In this document: positions 1 to 5,907 of the stretch, piece after piece | How positions within the stretch are numbered: position 1 is the stretch's first letter | How the letters are laid out: the number at the start of each line of letters is the position of its first letter | Source of the DNA: Rhodospirillales bacterium | GTDB lineage: Bacteria; Pseudomonadota; Alphaproteobacteria; Reyranellales; Reyranellaceae | Reading direction: 5' to 3' | Length of the DNA stretch: 5,907 bases | NCBI GenBank assembly: GCA_013205335.1 | Contig: JABMNB010000339.1 | Span: forward strand, 1-5,907 | Position numbers and translations under genes: made by a program | Notes under the pieces: model-generated | Database searches by the model: none | The model's input: only the letters and a program-made list of their open reading frames with translations | Told to the model about the DNA's origin: nothing

Positions 1-372
1 CGCGAACAGCAGCCGCAGATAGTCGTAGATCTCGGTGACGGTGCCGACGGTCGAGCGCGGATTGCGCGACGTCGTCTTCTGCTCGATCGAGATCGCGGGC
101 GACAGGCCTTCGATCGAATCGACGTCGGGCTTCTGCATCAGCTCGAGGAACTGGCGCGCATAGGCCGAGAGGCTCTCGACATAGCGGCGCTGGCCCTCGG
201 CGTAGATGGTATCGAAGGCCAGCGACGATTTTCCCGAACCCGAGAGGCCGGTGATCACCACCAGCCTGTCGCGCGGCAGGTCGACGTCGATGTTCTTGAG
301 ATTGTGCTCGCGCGCTCCCCGTACGGAGATGAAGCGATGCGGTTCGGCAGCGGGTAAGCGTGACTTGGCCAT
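1..372 (-). CDS. uvrA: UvrA, excinuclease ABC subunit A (N-terminal 124 residues, gene runs off the left edge)
   Basis: UvrA is the damage-recognition ATPase of bacterial nucleotide excision repair; it works in the cytoplasm as a dimer and loads UvrB onto damaged DNA. The visible 124 residues cover the start of the first ABC ATPase domain. They include the conserved 'VRGAREHNLKNI' opening (residues 17-28), a perfect Walker A GLSGSGKSS (42-50), the UvrA-typical AFDTIYAEGQRRYVESLSAY stretch (52-71), and PDVDSIEGLSPAISIEQK (82-99) followed by TSRNPRSTVGT, all nearly identical to E. coli UvrA. The start is the ATG at 372-370; it leaves a 13-residue leader before the conserved core and has no obvious Shine-Dalgarno sequence. 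The gene lies 74 bases downstream of the transporter gene on the same strand, so transcription from that gene could reach it. No full LexA site is visible in the gap. The identity is secure; only the start codon is less certain. Confidence 0.97.
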   Translation of the reverse strand, partial: MAKSRLPAAEPHRFISVRGAREHNLKNIDVDLPRDRLVVITGLSGSGKSSLAFDTIYAEGQRRYVESLSAYARQFLELMQKPDVDSIEGLSPAISIEQKTTSRNPRSTVGTVTEIYDYLRLLFA

Positions 373-446
373 CTGGACCGGAACAATAAGGGATGCGGGC
401 GATCACCGCATATGGCGATTCACCCCCAGGCCTGCCAGTGGCTGCG

Positions 447-1691
447 TCAAGCTGGCGATGCTTGCGCTGCCAGCACTCTGGCTGTGGGCCGGTCGTTCAT
501 CAGAAGCTGCGCGGTGCCCGCGATCAGGCCGATCAGGACCCCGATCTTCCAGGCGAGGTCATAGGAGCCCATCAGGTCAAAGAGAAAGCCGCCACCCCAG
601 GCGCCGAGGAACGAACCGGCCTGGTGGCTGAGGAAGGCGATACCGGTCAGGGTCGACAGGAAGCGCAACCCGAAGATCTGCACCACCAACCCGTTGACCA
701 GGGGAATGACCCCGAGCCAGAGCGTGCCCATGGCGGCCCCGAACAGCACGACGGAGAGCGGCGTCGGCGGGAACATGAAGAACAGCGCCACCGCCAGCGA
801 CCGCAAGAGGTAGATCGCGCCCAGCAGCAGGCGCTTGGGATATCTGTCGCCCAGCCAGCCGAACAGCCACGAACTCAGGATGTTGAAGCCGCCGATCAGC
901 ATCAGCGCCACGGCGCTGTAGGAGGCGTCCATGCCGCACTGGGCGAGGTAGGTCGGCAGATGGGTGGTGATGAAGACGAGTTGCAGGCCGCAGACGAAGA
1001 AGGCGAGCGCCATCACGACGTAGCCGGTGTGCCGCCGCGCCTCGTCGAGCGCGCCTGCCAAAGTGAGATTGCGGTCGGTCGAAAGGCTGTTGGGCAGCCT
1101 GTCGGCGCGGCTGCCGATCCAGGCGGCCGGCAGCATGGCAAATGCCAGGATCACGAAAGCCCAGATGGCAGCGCGCCAGCCGTCGCTATTAAGAAGGTAG
1201 GCCGCGATCGGCGCCGTCACCATGGTACCCACGGATCCGGCGGCCGAGACGATCCCGAAGGCCAGCGTCCGGCGGCCCGGTTCGACGACGCGGGCGGCGA
1301 TGTTGGCGGTGATGCCCGAGGTCGTGCAGGCGAGCGCAATGCCGATCAGGACGCCGGCGCCCAGAATGATGGGCAGTGCGGCCTGCGCCGTGGCCGTCAG
1401 CCAGATCCCGAGGATGAAAAGGACGCTGCCGATCATCGCGACCCAGCGCGTCCCGTACTTGTCGGCGAAGATGCCGGCGATCGGCTGGCTCAGGCCCCAG
1501 GCGACCTGCTGGACCGAGATCGCCAGCGCAAAGTCGGAGATGGCGATCCCCAGTTCCTTGGAGGCGGGTGCCTGGAACAGGCCGAGATTCTGCCGGATGC
1601 CCATGGCCAGGGTCATCATCAGCGCCGCGCCGCCCAGCATGGCATAGGCTTGGCCGGTCGAAACCTGGGGAACGTGGAAGGATTTGCTCAT
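447..1691 (-). CDS. Major facilitator superfamily transporter, OFA/monocarboxylate-type
   Basis: This is a complete inner-membrane transporter of 414 residues, the usual size for a 12-helix MFS protein. Hydrophobic helices alternate with short loops throughout. The cytoplasmic loop signature between TM2 and TM3, GIFADKYGTRWV (residues 73-84), recurs in the second half as GWLGDRYPKRLLL (278-290), which is the internal duplication expected of MFS proteins. A charged central loop at about 190-225 separates the two six-helix halves. The N-terminal region (GIRQNLGLFQAP, then FALAISVQQVAWGLSQPIAG) resembles transporters of the oxalate/formate and monocarboxylate type. The substrate cannot be read from sequence; a small organic anion is only a guess. 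I chose the ATG at 1691; a TTG at 1730 in the same frame would add 13 residues, and neither has a clear Shine-Dalgarno sequence. The gene points toward uvrA and stands between uvrA and ssb, so it looks like an insertion into a conserved locus. Confidence 0.9.
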   Translation of the reverse strand: MSKSFHVPQVSTGQAYAMLGGAALMMTLAMGIRQNLGLFQAPASKELGIAISDFALAISVQQVAWGLSQPIAGIFADKYGTRWVAMIGSVLFILGIWLTATAQAALPIILGAGVLIGIALACTTSGITANIAARVVEPGRRTLAFGIVSAAGSVGTMVTAPIAAYLLNSDGWRAAIWAFVILAFAMLPAAWIGSRADRLPNSLSTDRNLTLAGALDEARRHTGYVVMALAFFVCGLQLVFITTHLPTYLAQCGMDASYSAVALMLIGGFNILSSWLFGWLGDRYPKRLLLGAIYLLRSLAVALFFMFPPTPLSVVLFGAAMGTLWLGVIPLVNGLVVQIFGLRFLSTLTGIAFLSHQAGSFLGAWGGGFLFDLMGSYDLAWKIGVLIGLIAGTAQLLMNDRPTARVLAAQASPA

Positions 1692-1858
1692 GGTCGGCGA
1701 AGATAAGGGAGACTTTGCCGTCAGAACCAATGAATTGTCGGAGGGTCAGCATGAGCGAAGCTCACGTCATAACCCAAAATTGGTGGCTGCCCACAGGCGG
1801 CCGGGTCTAGGTTGCCGACCGTGAGGTAGGTGCCGCGTCCCGCGGCGCCGGGAAAGCC

Positions 1859-1865
1859 AAGGAGG
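1859..1865 (+). promoter_or_regulatory. Ribosome binding site of ssb
   Basis: AAGGAGG is a near-perfect Shine-Dalgarno sequence, five bases (CCCCC) before the ATG at 1871. It is the strongest site in the window, fits the high expression expected of SSB, and fixes the ssb start. Confidence 0.9.
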
Positions 1866-1870
1866 CCCCC

Positions 1871-2374
1871 ATGGCGGGCAGCGTCAACAAAGTCATTCTC
1901 GTCGGAAATCTCGGCCGCGACCCCGAAGTGAAAGCGATGCAGGACGGCCGTTCGCTGGTGAACATGTCGGTGGCGACATCGGAGACCTGGCGCGACCGCA
2001 ACAGCGGCGAGCGCAAGGAACGCACTGAATGGCACCGCGTCGTGATCTTCAACGACAAGCTGGCCGAAGTGGCCCAGAAATTCCTGAAGAAGGGCGCCAA
2101 GGTCTATCTCGAAGGTCAGCTGACCACCCGCAAGTGGACCGACCAGAGCGGCCAGGAGCGCTACACGACCGAAGTGGTCGTCCCGCGCTTCGGCGGCACC
2201 CTCACCATGCTCGACGGCCGCAGCGGCGGCGGTGAAGGCGGTGGTGGAGGCATGGACGACGACGGAATGTCCGGCGGTGGCGGCGGAATGCCCAGCGGCG
2301 GTGGTGGCAGCAGCGGCGGTGGCCGTCCGGCGCCGCGCGGCAAGGCCGAACTCGATGACGACATTCCGTTCTAG
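1871..2374 (+). CDS. ssb: Single-stranded DNA-binding protein SSB
   Basis: SSB coats single-stranded DNA during replication, recombination and repair, and recruits partner proteins through its C-terminal tip. At 167 residues the protein is of normal length. The OB-fold (about 1-112) opens with SVNKVILVGNLGRDPEV and contains TEWHRVVIF (52-60) and VYLEGQLTTRKWTDQSGQ (78-95). Trp40, Trp54, Trp88 and Phe60 fall at the same numbers as the DNA-stacking residues of E. coli SSB. A glycine-rich linker (about 117-151) follows, then the acidic tip LDDDIPF, which in the family binds partners such as RecO, PriA and exonuclease I. The ATG is fixed by a strong ribosome binding site. The gene is transcribed away from the uvrA-transporter pair. 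In many proteobacteria ssb is divergent from uvrA and SOS-controlled; here 179 bases separate it from the transporter, and no complete LexA site is visible. Confidence 0.98.
   Translation: MAGSVNKVILVGNLGRDPEVKAMQDGRSLVNMSVATSETWRDRNSGERKERTEWHRVVIFNDKLAEVAQKFLKKGAKVYLEGQLTTRKWTDQSGQERYTTEVVVPRFGGTLTMLDGRSGGGEGGGGGMDDDGMSGGGGGMPSGGGGSSGGGRPAPRGKAELDDDIPF
2219..2320 (+). repeat. Low-complexity glycine-codon tract (SSB linker)
   Basis: About 100 bases consist largely of GGC and GGT codons, giving runs such as GGGEGGGGG and GGGGGMPSGGGG in SSB residues 117-150. This is the flexible, disordered linker of SSB. Simple GGN tracts can change length by slippage, but the reading frame is intact here through to the conserved acidic tip. 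Confidence 0.85.
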
Positions 2375-2395
2375 GCCCGGCGAAGGCGTCTGAGC

Positions 2396-2425
2396 GGGGC
2401 TGGCGATCGACTTCGCCGACGCCCC
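2396..2425 (+). other. Possible stem-loop after ssb
   Basis: GGGGC (2396-2400) can pair with GCCCC (2421-2425), and inside it GGCGA (2402-2406) pairs with TCGCC (2413-2417) around a six-base loop, with a small asymmetric internal bulge. It lies in the 64-base gap between ssb and the next gene. There is no T-run after it, so it is not a canonical intrinsic terminator; it could stabilise the 3' end of the ssb message or weaken readthrough. In GC-rich DNA such hairpins also arise by chance. Confidence 0.3.
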
Positions 2426-2438
2426 TGAACGGCTTCGC

Positions 2439-4040
2439 GTGCTCGTCCTTGGCGGGACGGGCGTGTTCGGCGGCAGGCTATGTCGGCTGCTCGCCGGCGA
2501 TCCCCGGATCGAGCTGACGGCCGGTGCGCGCGATCGGGCGAAGGTCGAGGCCCTCGCGGCCGAGCTCGGCATCGCCGGGCTCGTGCTGGATTGGCAGCAC
2601 GACCTCGACCGCGTGCTCGCGGGGCATCCGTTCGACGTTCTCGTTCACGTCGCCGGGCCTTTTCAGGGCCAAGCCTATGCGGTGGCGGAAACCTGCATCC
2701 GTCACGGCGTCCACTATCTCGACCTCGCCGACGATCGGGCCTTCGTCTGCGGCATCGACCGGCTCGACGCGGTGGCCAAGGCGGCCGGGCTGCTGGTCTG
2801 TTCGGGGGCCAGCACTGCACCGGCGCTCACCGGCGCGGTCCTCGAACAGGCGCTGCAGGACGACGGTTCCGTCGACCGGGTGTCATTCGGCATCGTGCCG
2901 GGCAACGATGCGCCGCGCGGTCGTGCCTTGATGGAGGCGATCCTTTCGGGTGCCGGCAAGCCCATCCCCGATCAGCCGGGGCGTCGAGTATGGGCCGATC
3001 TTCGCCGCCTTGCCGTGCCGGGGCTCGGCCGCCGCTGGGTGGCGGCGTGCGATCTGCCCGAGCCTGCGCTGTTTCGCCAACGGTTCGGTATTGCGGACGT
3101 TCATGCCGCCGCGGGGCTCGAACTCACGGTCCTGCATGTTGGCCTGTGGTTGCTCGCTTTACCGGTCCGGCTCGGCGTGGTGAAGACGCTGTTGCCTGCG
3201 GCGGCGCCGCTTGCCTGGATCGCCGACCGGTTTCGCGCCTTCGGCAGCGACAGGGGCGGCCTGCGGATCGATCTCCAGGGTGCGGGCGGAGCACGCTCGT
3301 GGTCCCTGATCGCCGAAGGCGGCGACGGTCCGTTCGTTCCGGCAACGCCCGCAGCGGCACTGGTGCGCAAGCTGGCGCGCGGCGAGGTGCACAAGCGCGG
3401 TGCGATGCCATGTATCGGCCTGCTGTCGCTGGCCGAGATCGAACGCGAGTGGCGGCAGGCGCATCTGCGCATCGCGGCAGGCTGGGGCGACGACGGCGCC
3501 GCCTACCAGCCATCGCTCTATCGTCGCGTTCTGGGCGCTTCCTACGAGGAGATGTCCGCAGCCGGGCAGCGTCTGCATGAGGGTGTCGAACTCCAGTGGG
3601 AGGGGCGCTGCTCTGTGGATGGTCCGATGAATCCCGTGGGGCGCGTCCTCGCCGCGCTCTTCAGGTTGCCGCCTGCCGTTGCCGATGCGCCCATCGCGGT
3701 CGAGTTCGCCGTTCGCGGAGGTTACGAGACCTGGACCCGACGGGTCGGCGGCCGCGCCATGCGATCGCGGCAATACATCGGCCTCAGGCGGCCCGCAGGC
3801 TGGATCGTCGAACGGTTCGGGCCGCTGGCTTTCGATCTTCAGCTGCCGGTCAGGGACAGCCGCCTCGAGCTGGTGATGTCGGGAATGCGTTTCGCCGGGA
3901 TGCCATTGCCGCGCTTCTGCTGGCCGCGCATCCGGGCGGCCGAGACGGAACAGGAGGGACGCTTCCGGTTCGACGTGGAGATCGGCTTGCCGGGGATCGG
4001 GAGGCTGGTGCGCTATCGCGGCTTCCTCACAGGTCGATGA
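2439..4040 (+). CDS. Two-domain protein: saccharopine-dehydrogenase-like Rossmann domain plus DUF4166-like C-terminus
   Basis: The 533-residue protein begins with a dinucleotide-binding fold: VLGGTGVFGGRL (residues 3-14) is the glycine-rich nucleotide loop, followed by VLVHVAGPFQGQ (67-78) and HYLDLADD (92-99), as in saccharopine-dehydrogenase-like oxidoreductases. The middle (about 225-265) has hydrophobic stretches but no convincing membrane anchor. From about residue 360 (LYRRVLGASYEEM) to the end it resembles DUF4166, a domain of unknown function often fused behind this type of Rossmann domain; WEGRCSVDGPMNPVGR and the GGYETWTRRVGGR region are typical. A cytoplasmic NAD(P)-dependent role is inferred; the substrate is unknown. 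The start is a GTG at 2439 with no visible Shine-Dalgarno sequence; the only other in-frame candidate upstream is a CTG at 2400, because a TGA at 2391 closes the frame. The gene follows ssb by 64 bases on the same strand, and its last 14 bases overlap the convergent DCC gene. Confidence 0.85.
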   Translation: MLVLGGTGVFGGRLCRLLAGDPRIELTAGARDRAKVEALAAELGIAGLVLDWQHDLDRVLAGHPFDVLVHVAGPFQGQAYAVAETCIRHGVHYLDLADDRAFVCGIDRLDAVAKAAGLLVCSGASTAPALTGAVLEQALQDDGSVDRVSFGIVPGNDAPRGRALMEAILSGAGKPIPDQPGRRVWADLRRLAVPGLGRRWVAACDLPEPALFRQRFGIADVHAAAGLELTVLHVGLWLLALPVRLGVVKTLLPAAAPLAWIADRFRAFGSDRGGLRIDLQGAGGARSWSLIAEGGDGPFVPATPAAALVRKLARGEVHKRGAMPCIGLLSLAEIEREWRQAHLRIAAGWGDDGAAYQPSLYRRVLGASYEEMSAAGQRLHEGVELQWEGRCSVDGPMNPVGRVLAALFRLPPAVADAPIAVEFAVRGGYETWTRRVGGRAMRSRQYIGLRRPAGWIVERFGPLAFDLQLPVRDSRLELVMSGMRFAGMPLPRFCWPRIRAAETEQEGRFRFDVEIGLPGIGRLVRYRGFLTGR

Positions 4041-4458
4041 AGCGGTTCCGGGTCTCGGGGGACGGCACGAGGCAGGTGTCGAGGCGGCCGAACCAGCGGA
4101 TGCGATTGCGGGCGACGATGTCGTAGGCCGGGTCGCGCAGGAATTTGGGCACGAGGATCAGCGGATGGAGCCAGCGTGCGGGAGCCTGCAAATGACGCAG
4201 GGCCCGCAGCACTGCAGTCGAGCGTGCATGGACCGTGTCGTCTTCCAGCAGCAGGATCGTGCGGTCGAGTGTGTCGTCGGGTAGGCCGAGCGCGGCCAGC
4301 ACGCGCCGGCCCACAGCCGATTGGGCGCTGGCGAACTTCAGGTGCCTCTCGCGATCCCGTTTGAGGCAGAAGGCCACGAAGCGGCTGCACAGAACGCATT
4401 GGCCGTCGAAGAAGTAGAGCGGCTGCGGCAGGTCTCCGAGGGTTTGGGGGACCTTCAG
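4027..4458 (-). CDS. DCC-family (DUF393/YuxK-like) thiol-disulfide oxidoreductase with no standard start codon
   Basis: The frame encodes a small protein with the DCC-family signature: FFDGQCVLCSRFVAF (residues 16-30 if CTG is the start), with Cys21 and Cys24 as the CxxC pair, then a basic segment and FASAQSAVGR (42-51). The C-terminal half has DPAYDIVARNRIRWFGR (109-125) and CLVPSPETRNRF (129-140), both characteristic of the family. Its members are predicted thioredoxin-like redox proteins; the true substrate is unknown. At 143 residues it has normal length. The start is the problem. No ATG, GTG or TTG lies in frame between the HAD stop codon (4470-4468) and the CxxC motif, so I use the CTG at 4458-4456, which has GAAGG six bases upstream. 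The first ordinary start, GTG at 4377, would delete the catalytic cysteines. Alternatives are a frameshift from a GTG at 4465, TGA readthrough from the HAD gene, or a sequence error. It is evidently co-transcribed with the HAD gene, and its 3' end overlaps the opposing DUF4166 gene by 14 bases. Confidence 0.8.
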   Translation of the reverse strand: MKVPQTLGDLPQPLYFFDGQCVLCSRFVAFCLKRDRERHLKFASAQSAVGRRVLAALGLPDDTLDRTILLLEDDTVHARSTAVLRALRHLQAPARWLHPLILVPKFLRDPAYDIVARNRIRWFGRLDTCLVPSPETRNRFIDL

Positions 4459-4464
4459 GGGGCA

Positions 4465-4469
4465 CCTTC
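4465..4469 (-). promoter_or_regulatory. Ribosome binding site supporting the CTG start of the DCC gene
   Basis: On the minus strand GAAGG overlaps the TGA stop of the HAD gene and lies six bases before the CTG at 4458-4456. This spacing is normal for a Shine-Dalgarno sequence and suggests translational coupling. It is the main sequence support for CTG initiation. Confidence 0.5.
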
Positions 4470-5145
4470 AGGCCGGCAGTCCCAGGGCTCGCAACTCGGC
4501 GATGGTTTCCCCTGCCGAGCGATGGTGTATGGCGGTCATGCCCGTGGCGCGGGCGCCCTCGACGTTGGCCATCACGTCATCGATGAATACGGCGTCCTGT
4601 GGACGAAAACCGCCTGTGCGGCAGGTCAGCTCGAAAATGCCGGCATCGGGCTTCCAGCAGCCGACGTGGCCGGACACGATGTAGTTGCGGAAGTGTCCGA
4701 CGAAGGGGTGGGTTGCCCGTGCGGGCCCGCGCAGCCAAGCATCGAGAAATCCGGGTGCATTGGACAAGAGATAAAGCGGCACCCCCGCCGCGTTCAGGCG
4801 CTCGACCAGGGCAGCCATCGGCGCGAAGGCGTGGTCGAGCATCTCATCGAAGCGGTCGTAGTAGGCCGCGATCAGGGCTTCCTTGCCGGGATGGCGTGCC
4901 TGCAGCTCGCGGGTGGCGACCGCCGGATCGCCATCATAGTCCTGCCGCATGTGCCATTCGCGGGTGGTCACGTTGGCCAGGAAGTCCTCCATCTCGGCGG
5001 CTTGCGGGAGCAGCTTCCGGTAGAGGTGTCGCGGATCGTAGTCGATCAGCACGCCGCCCATGTCGAAGATCACGGCAGTGGGGCGGGCAGGGGTGGCTTT
5101 GGGGGACAAGACAGAGCCTTTTTCCGAGGCAATTGCGGGGCGCAT
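4468..5145 (-). CDS. HAD-superfamily hydrolase (subfamily IA, YihX-like phosphatase)
   Basis: This is a cytoplasmic haloacid-dehalogenase-type hydrolase of 225 residues, a normal length. Motif I is VIFDMGGVLIDYD with nucleophile Asp28; a glycine at the D+2 position (DMG) is what YihX-like members of the IA group show. Motif II is LYLLSNAPG with Ser128, motif III is CWKPDAGIFE with Lys165, and motif IV is VFIDDVMANVEGA with Asp189 and Asp190. All catalytic residues are therefore present. The region between motifs I and II (about 35-110) is the helical cap expected of this class. YihX itself acts on alpha-glucose-1-phosphate, but the substrate here cannot be inferred. The ATG at 5145 has no Shine-Dalgarno sequence; a TTG at 5109-5107 (residue 13) has AAAAAGG seven bases upstream and may be the true start. 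Its TGA is the only stop separating it from the downstream DCC frame, so the two form an operon. It is divergent from gyrA. Confidence 0.9.
   Translation of the reverse strand: MRPAIASEKGSVLSPKATPARPTAVIFDMGGVLIDYDPRHLYRKLLPQAAEMEDFLANVTTREWHMRQDYDGDPAVATRELQARHPGKEALIAAYYDRFDEMLDHAFAPMAALVERLNAAGVPLYLLSNAPGFLDAWLRGPARATHPFVGHFRNYIVSGHVGCWKPDAGIFELTCRTGGFRPQDAVFIDDVMANVEGARATGMTAIHHRSAGETIAELRALGLPA
5117..5123 (-). promoter_or_regulatory. Candidate ribosome binding site for an internal TTG start of the HAD gene
   Basis: AAAAAGG on the minus strand lies seven bases before a TTG at 5109-5107 that is in frame with the HAD gene. Starting there would remove 12 residues (MRPAIASEKGSV) that carry no conserved motif, and would place the beta-strand of motif I about 12 residues from the N-terminus, as is common in the family. 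Confidence 0.4.
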
Positions 5146-5238
5146 TTAGCCAATAAAATCAAAGCATTAAAGGGGGCATCTGCGGGCGATTTTTGTTGGT
5201 CTTCCGGGTCTTGTTTGGTAGGTTGCGGAATATCCCTG

Positions 5239-5251
5239 CCGGAGTCTCCGG
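5239..5251. other. Perfect short inverted repeat in the gyrA leader
   Basis: CCGGAG-T-CTCCGG is a perfect 6+6 base dyad around a single central base, 35 bases before the gyrA start and inside the 141-base divergent spacer. It could be a protein-binding operator; a one-base loop makes an RNA hairpin with all six pairs impossible. A chance origin is quite possible in GC-rich DNA. Confidence 0.3.
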
Positions 5252-5286
5252 ACGGGCTGCAAGAACGAGAAAAATCCCAGGTTTCC

Positions 5287-5907
<621 letters not shown>

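Noticed and set aside
393..1706. Long plus-strand open frame (437 codons) opposite the MFS transporter
   Set aside because: Its product is a low-complexity, charged sequence rich in Gly, Arg, Asp, Gln and His with no recognisable domain, while the opposite strand gives clear MFS helices and signature loops. It is an antisense shadow, common in GC-rich DNA.
1724..1738. Possible LexA half-site GAAC upstream of ssb
   Set aside because: The second half-site at the required spacing reads TTGT, so the site is not a match.
1775..1786. Small inverted repeat CCAA-AA-TTGG upstream of ssb
   Set aside because: Only four base pairs, not extended on either side; too short to call an operator.
1721..2572. 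Minus-strand open frame opposite ssb
   Set aside because: Ala/Arg/Ser-rich product without family features, covering the unmistakable ssb gene and the start of its neighbour.
3159..3773. Minus-strand open frame opposite the DUF4166 gene
   Set aside because: No conserved motif; the plus strand encodes a coherent two-domain protein over the same interval.
4013..4465. Minus-strand open frame starting with GTG at 4465 in the frame next to the DCC protein
   Set aside because: Its product is Pro/Arg-rich with no DCC motif. Only its first codons are of interest, as a possible start joined to the DCC frame by a one-base shift.
5196..5224. Possible sigma-70 promoter for gyrA: TTGGTC, 17 bases, TAGGTT
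   Set aside because: Only about half the positions fit the consensus in each box; such matches are frequent by chance.

Overview
The window is GC-rich and looks like chromosomal DNA of an alphaproteobacterium. The evidence is protein style: a GyrA with a proline-rich N-terminus and the 'DIAPITIEEEMRRSYLDYAMS' type of opening, an SSB with a very glycine-rich linker, and the neighbourhood uvrA / ssb / gyrA, which I recall as a recurring gene order in that class. A Rhodospirillales-like source is a reasonable guess, but the sequence alone does not prove it. I see no insertion sequences, CRISPR arrays, tRNAs, rRNAs or phage genes.

Layout from left to right. (1) The 5' end of uvrA (excinuclease ABC subunit A), minus strand, running off the left edge. 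(2) A complete 12-TM-type major facilitator transporter, also minus strand, lying directly upstream of uvrA. (3) A 179-base spacer, then ssb on the plus strand with a strong ribosome binding site. (4) After 64 bases with a possible stem-loop, a plus-strand gene for a two-domain protein: an N-terminal Rossmann/saccharopine-dehydrogenase-like part and a C-terminal DUF4166-like part. (5) Converging on it and overlapping its end by 14 bases, a minus-strand pair: a HAD-family phosphatase followed by a DCC-family (DUF393/YuxK-like) thiol-disulfide oxidoreductase. (6) A 141-base divergent spacer and the 5' end of gyrA on the plus strand, running off the right edge.

The three DNA-maintenance genes (uvrA, ssb, gyrA) are the conserved skeleton. 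The transporter, the DUF4166 protein, the HAD phosphatase and the DCC protein are accessory genes lodged between them. The transporter separates uvrA from ssb, which in many bacteria are divergent neighbours sharing an SOS-controlled promoter region, and I could not find a full alphaproteobacterial LexA site in either remaining spacer.

The most interesting point is the HAD-DCC junction near 4460. The DCC coding sequence continues in exactly the same frame as the HAD gene after a single TGA. No ATG, GTG or TTG lies between that TGA and the catalytic CxxC motif. The DCC protein must therefore start at a CTG that has a good Shine-Dalgarno sequence, arise by frameshift or readthrough, or the sequence has a one-base error in a run of five C. 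A standard gene caller would start at a GTG downstream of the motif and lose the active site. A second point is GyrA, which has glutamine at the position equivalent to E. coli Ser83 and several other unusual residues in the quinolone-interaction region.
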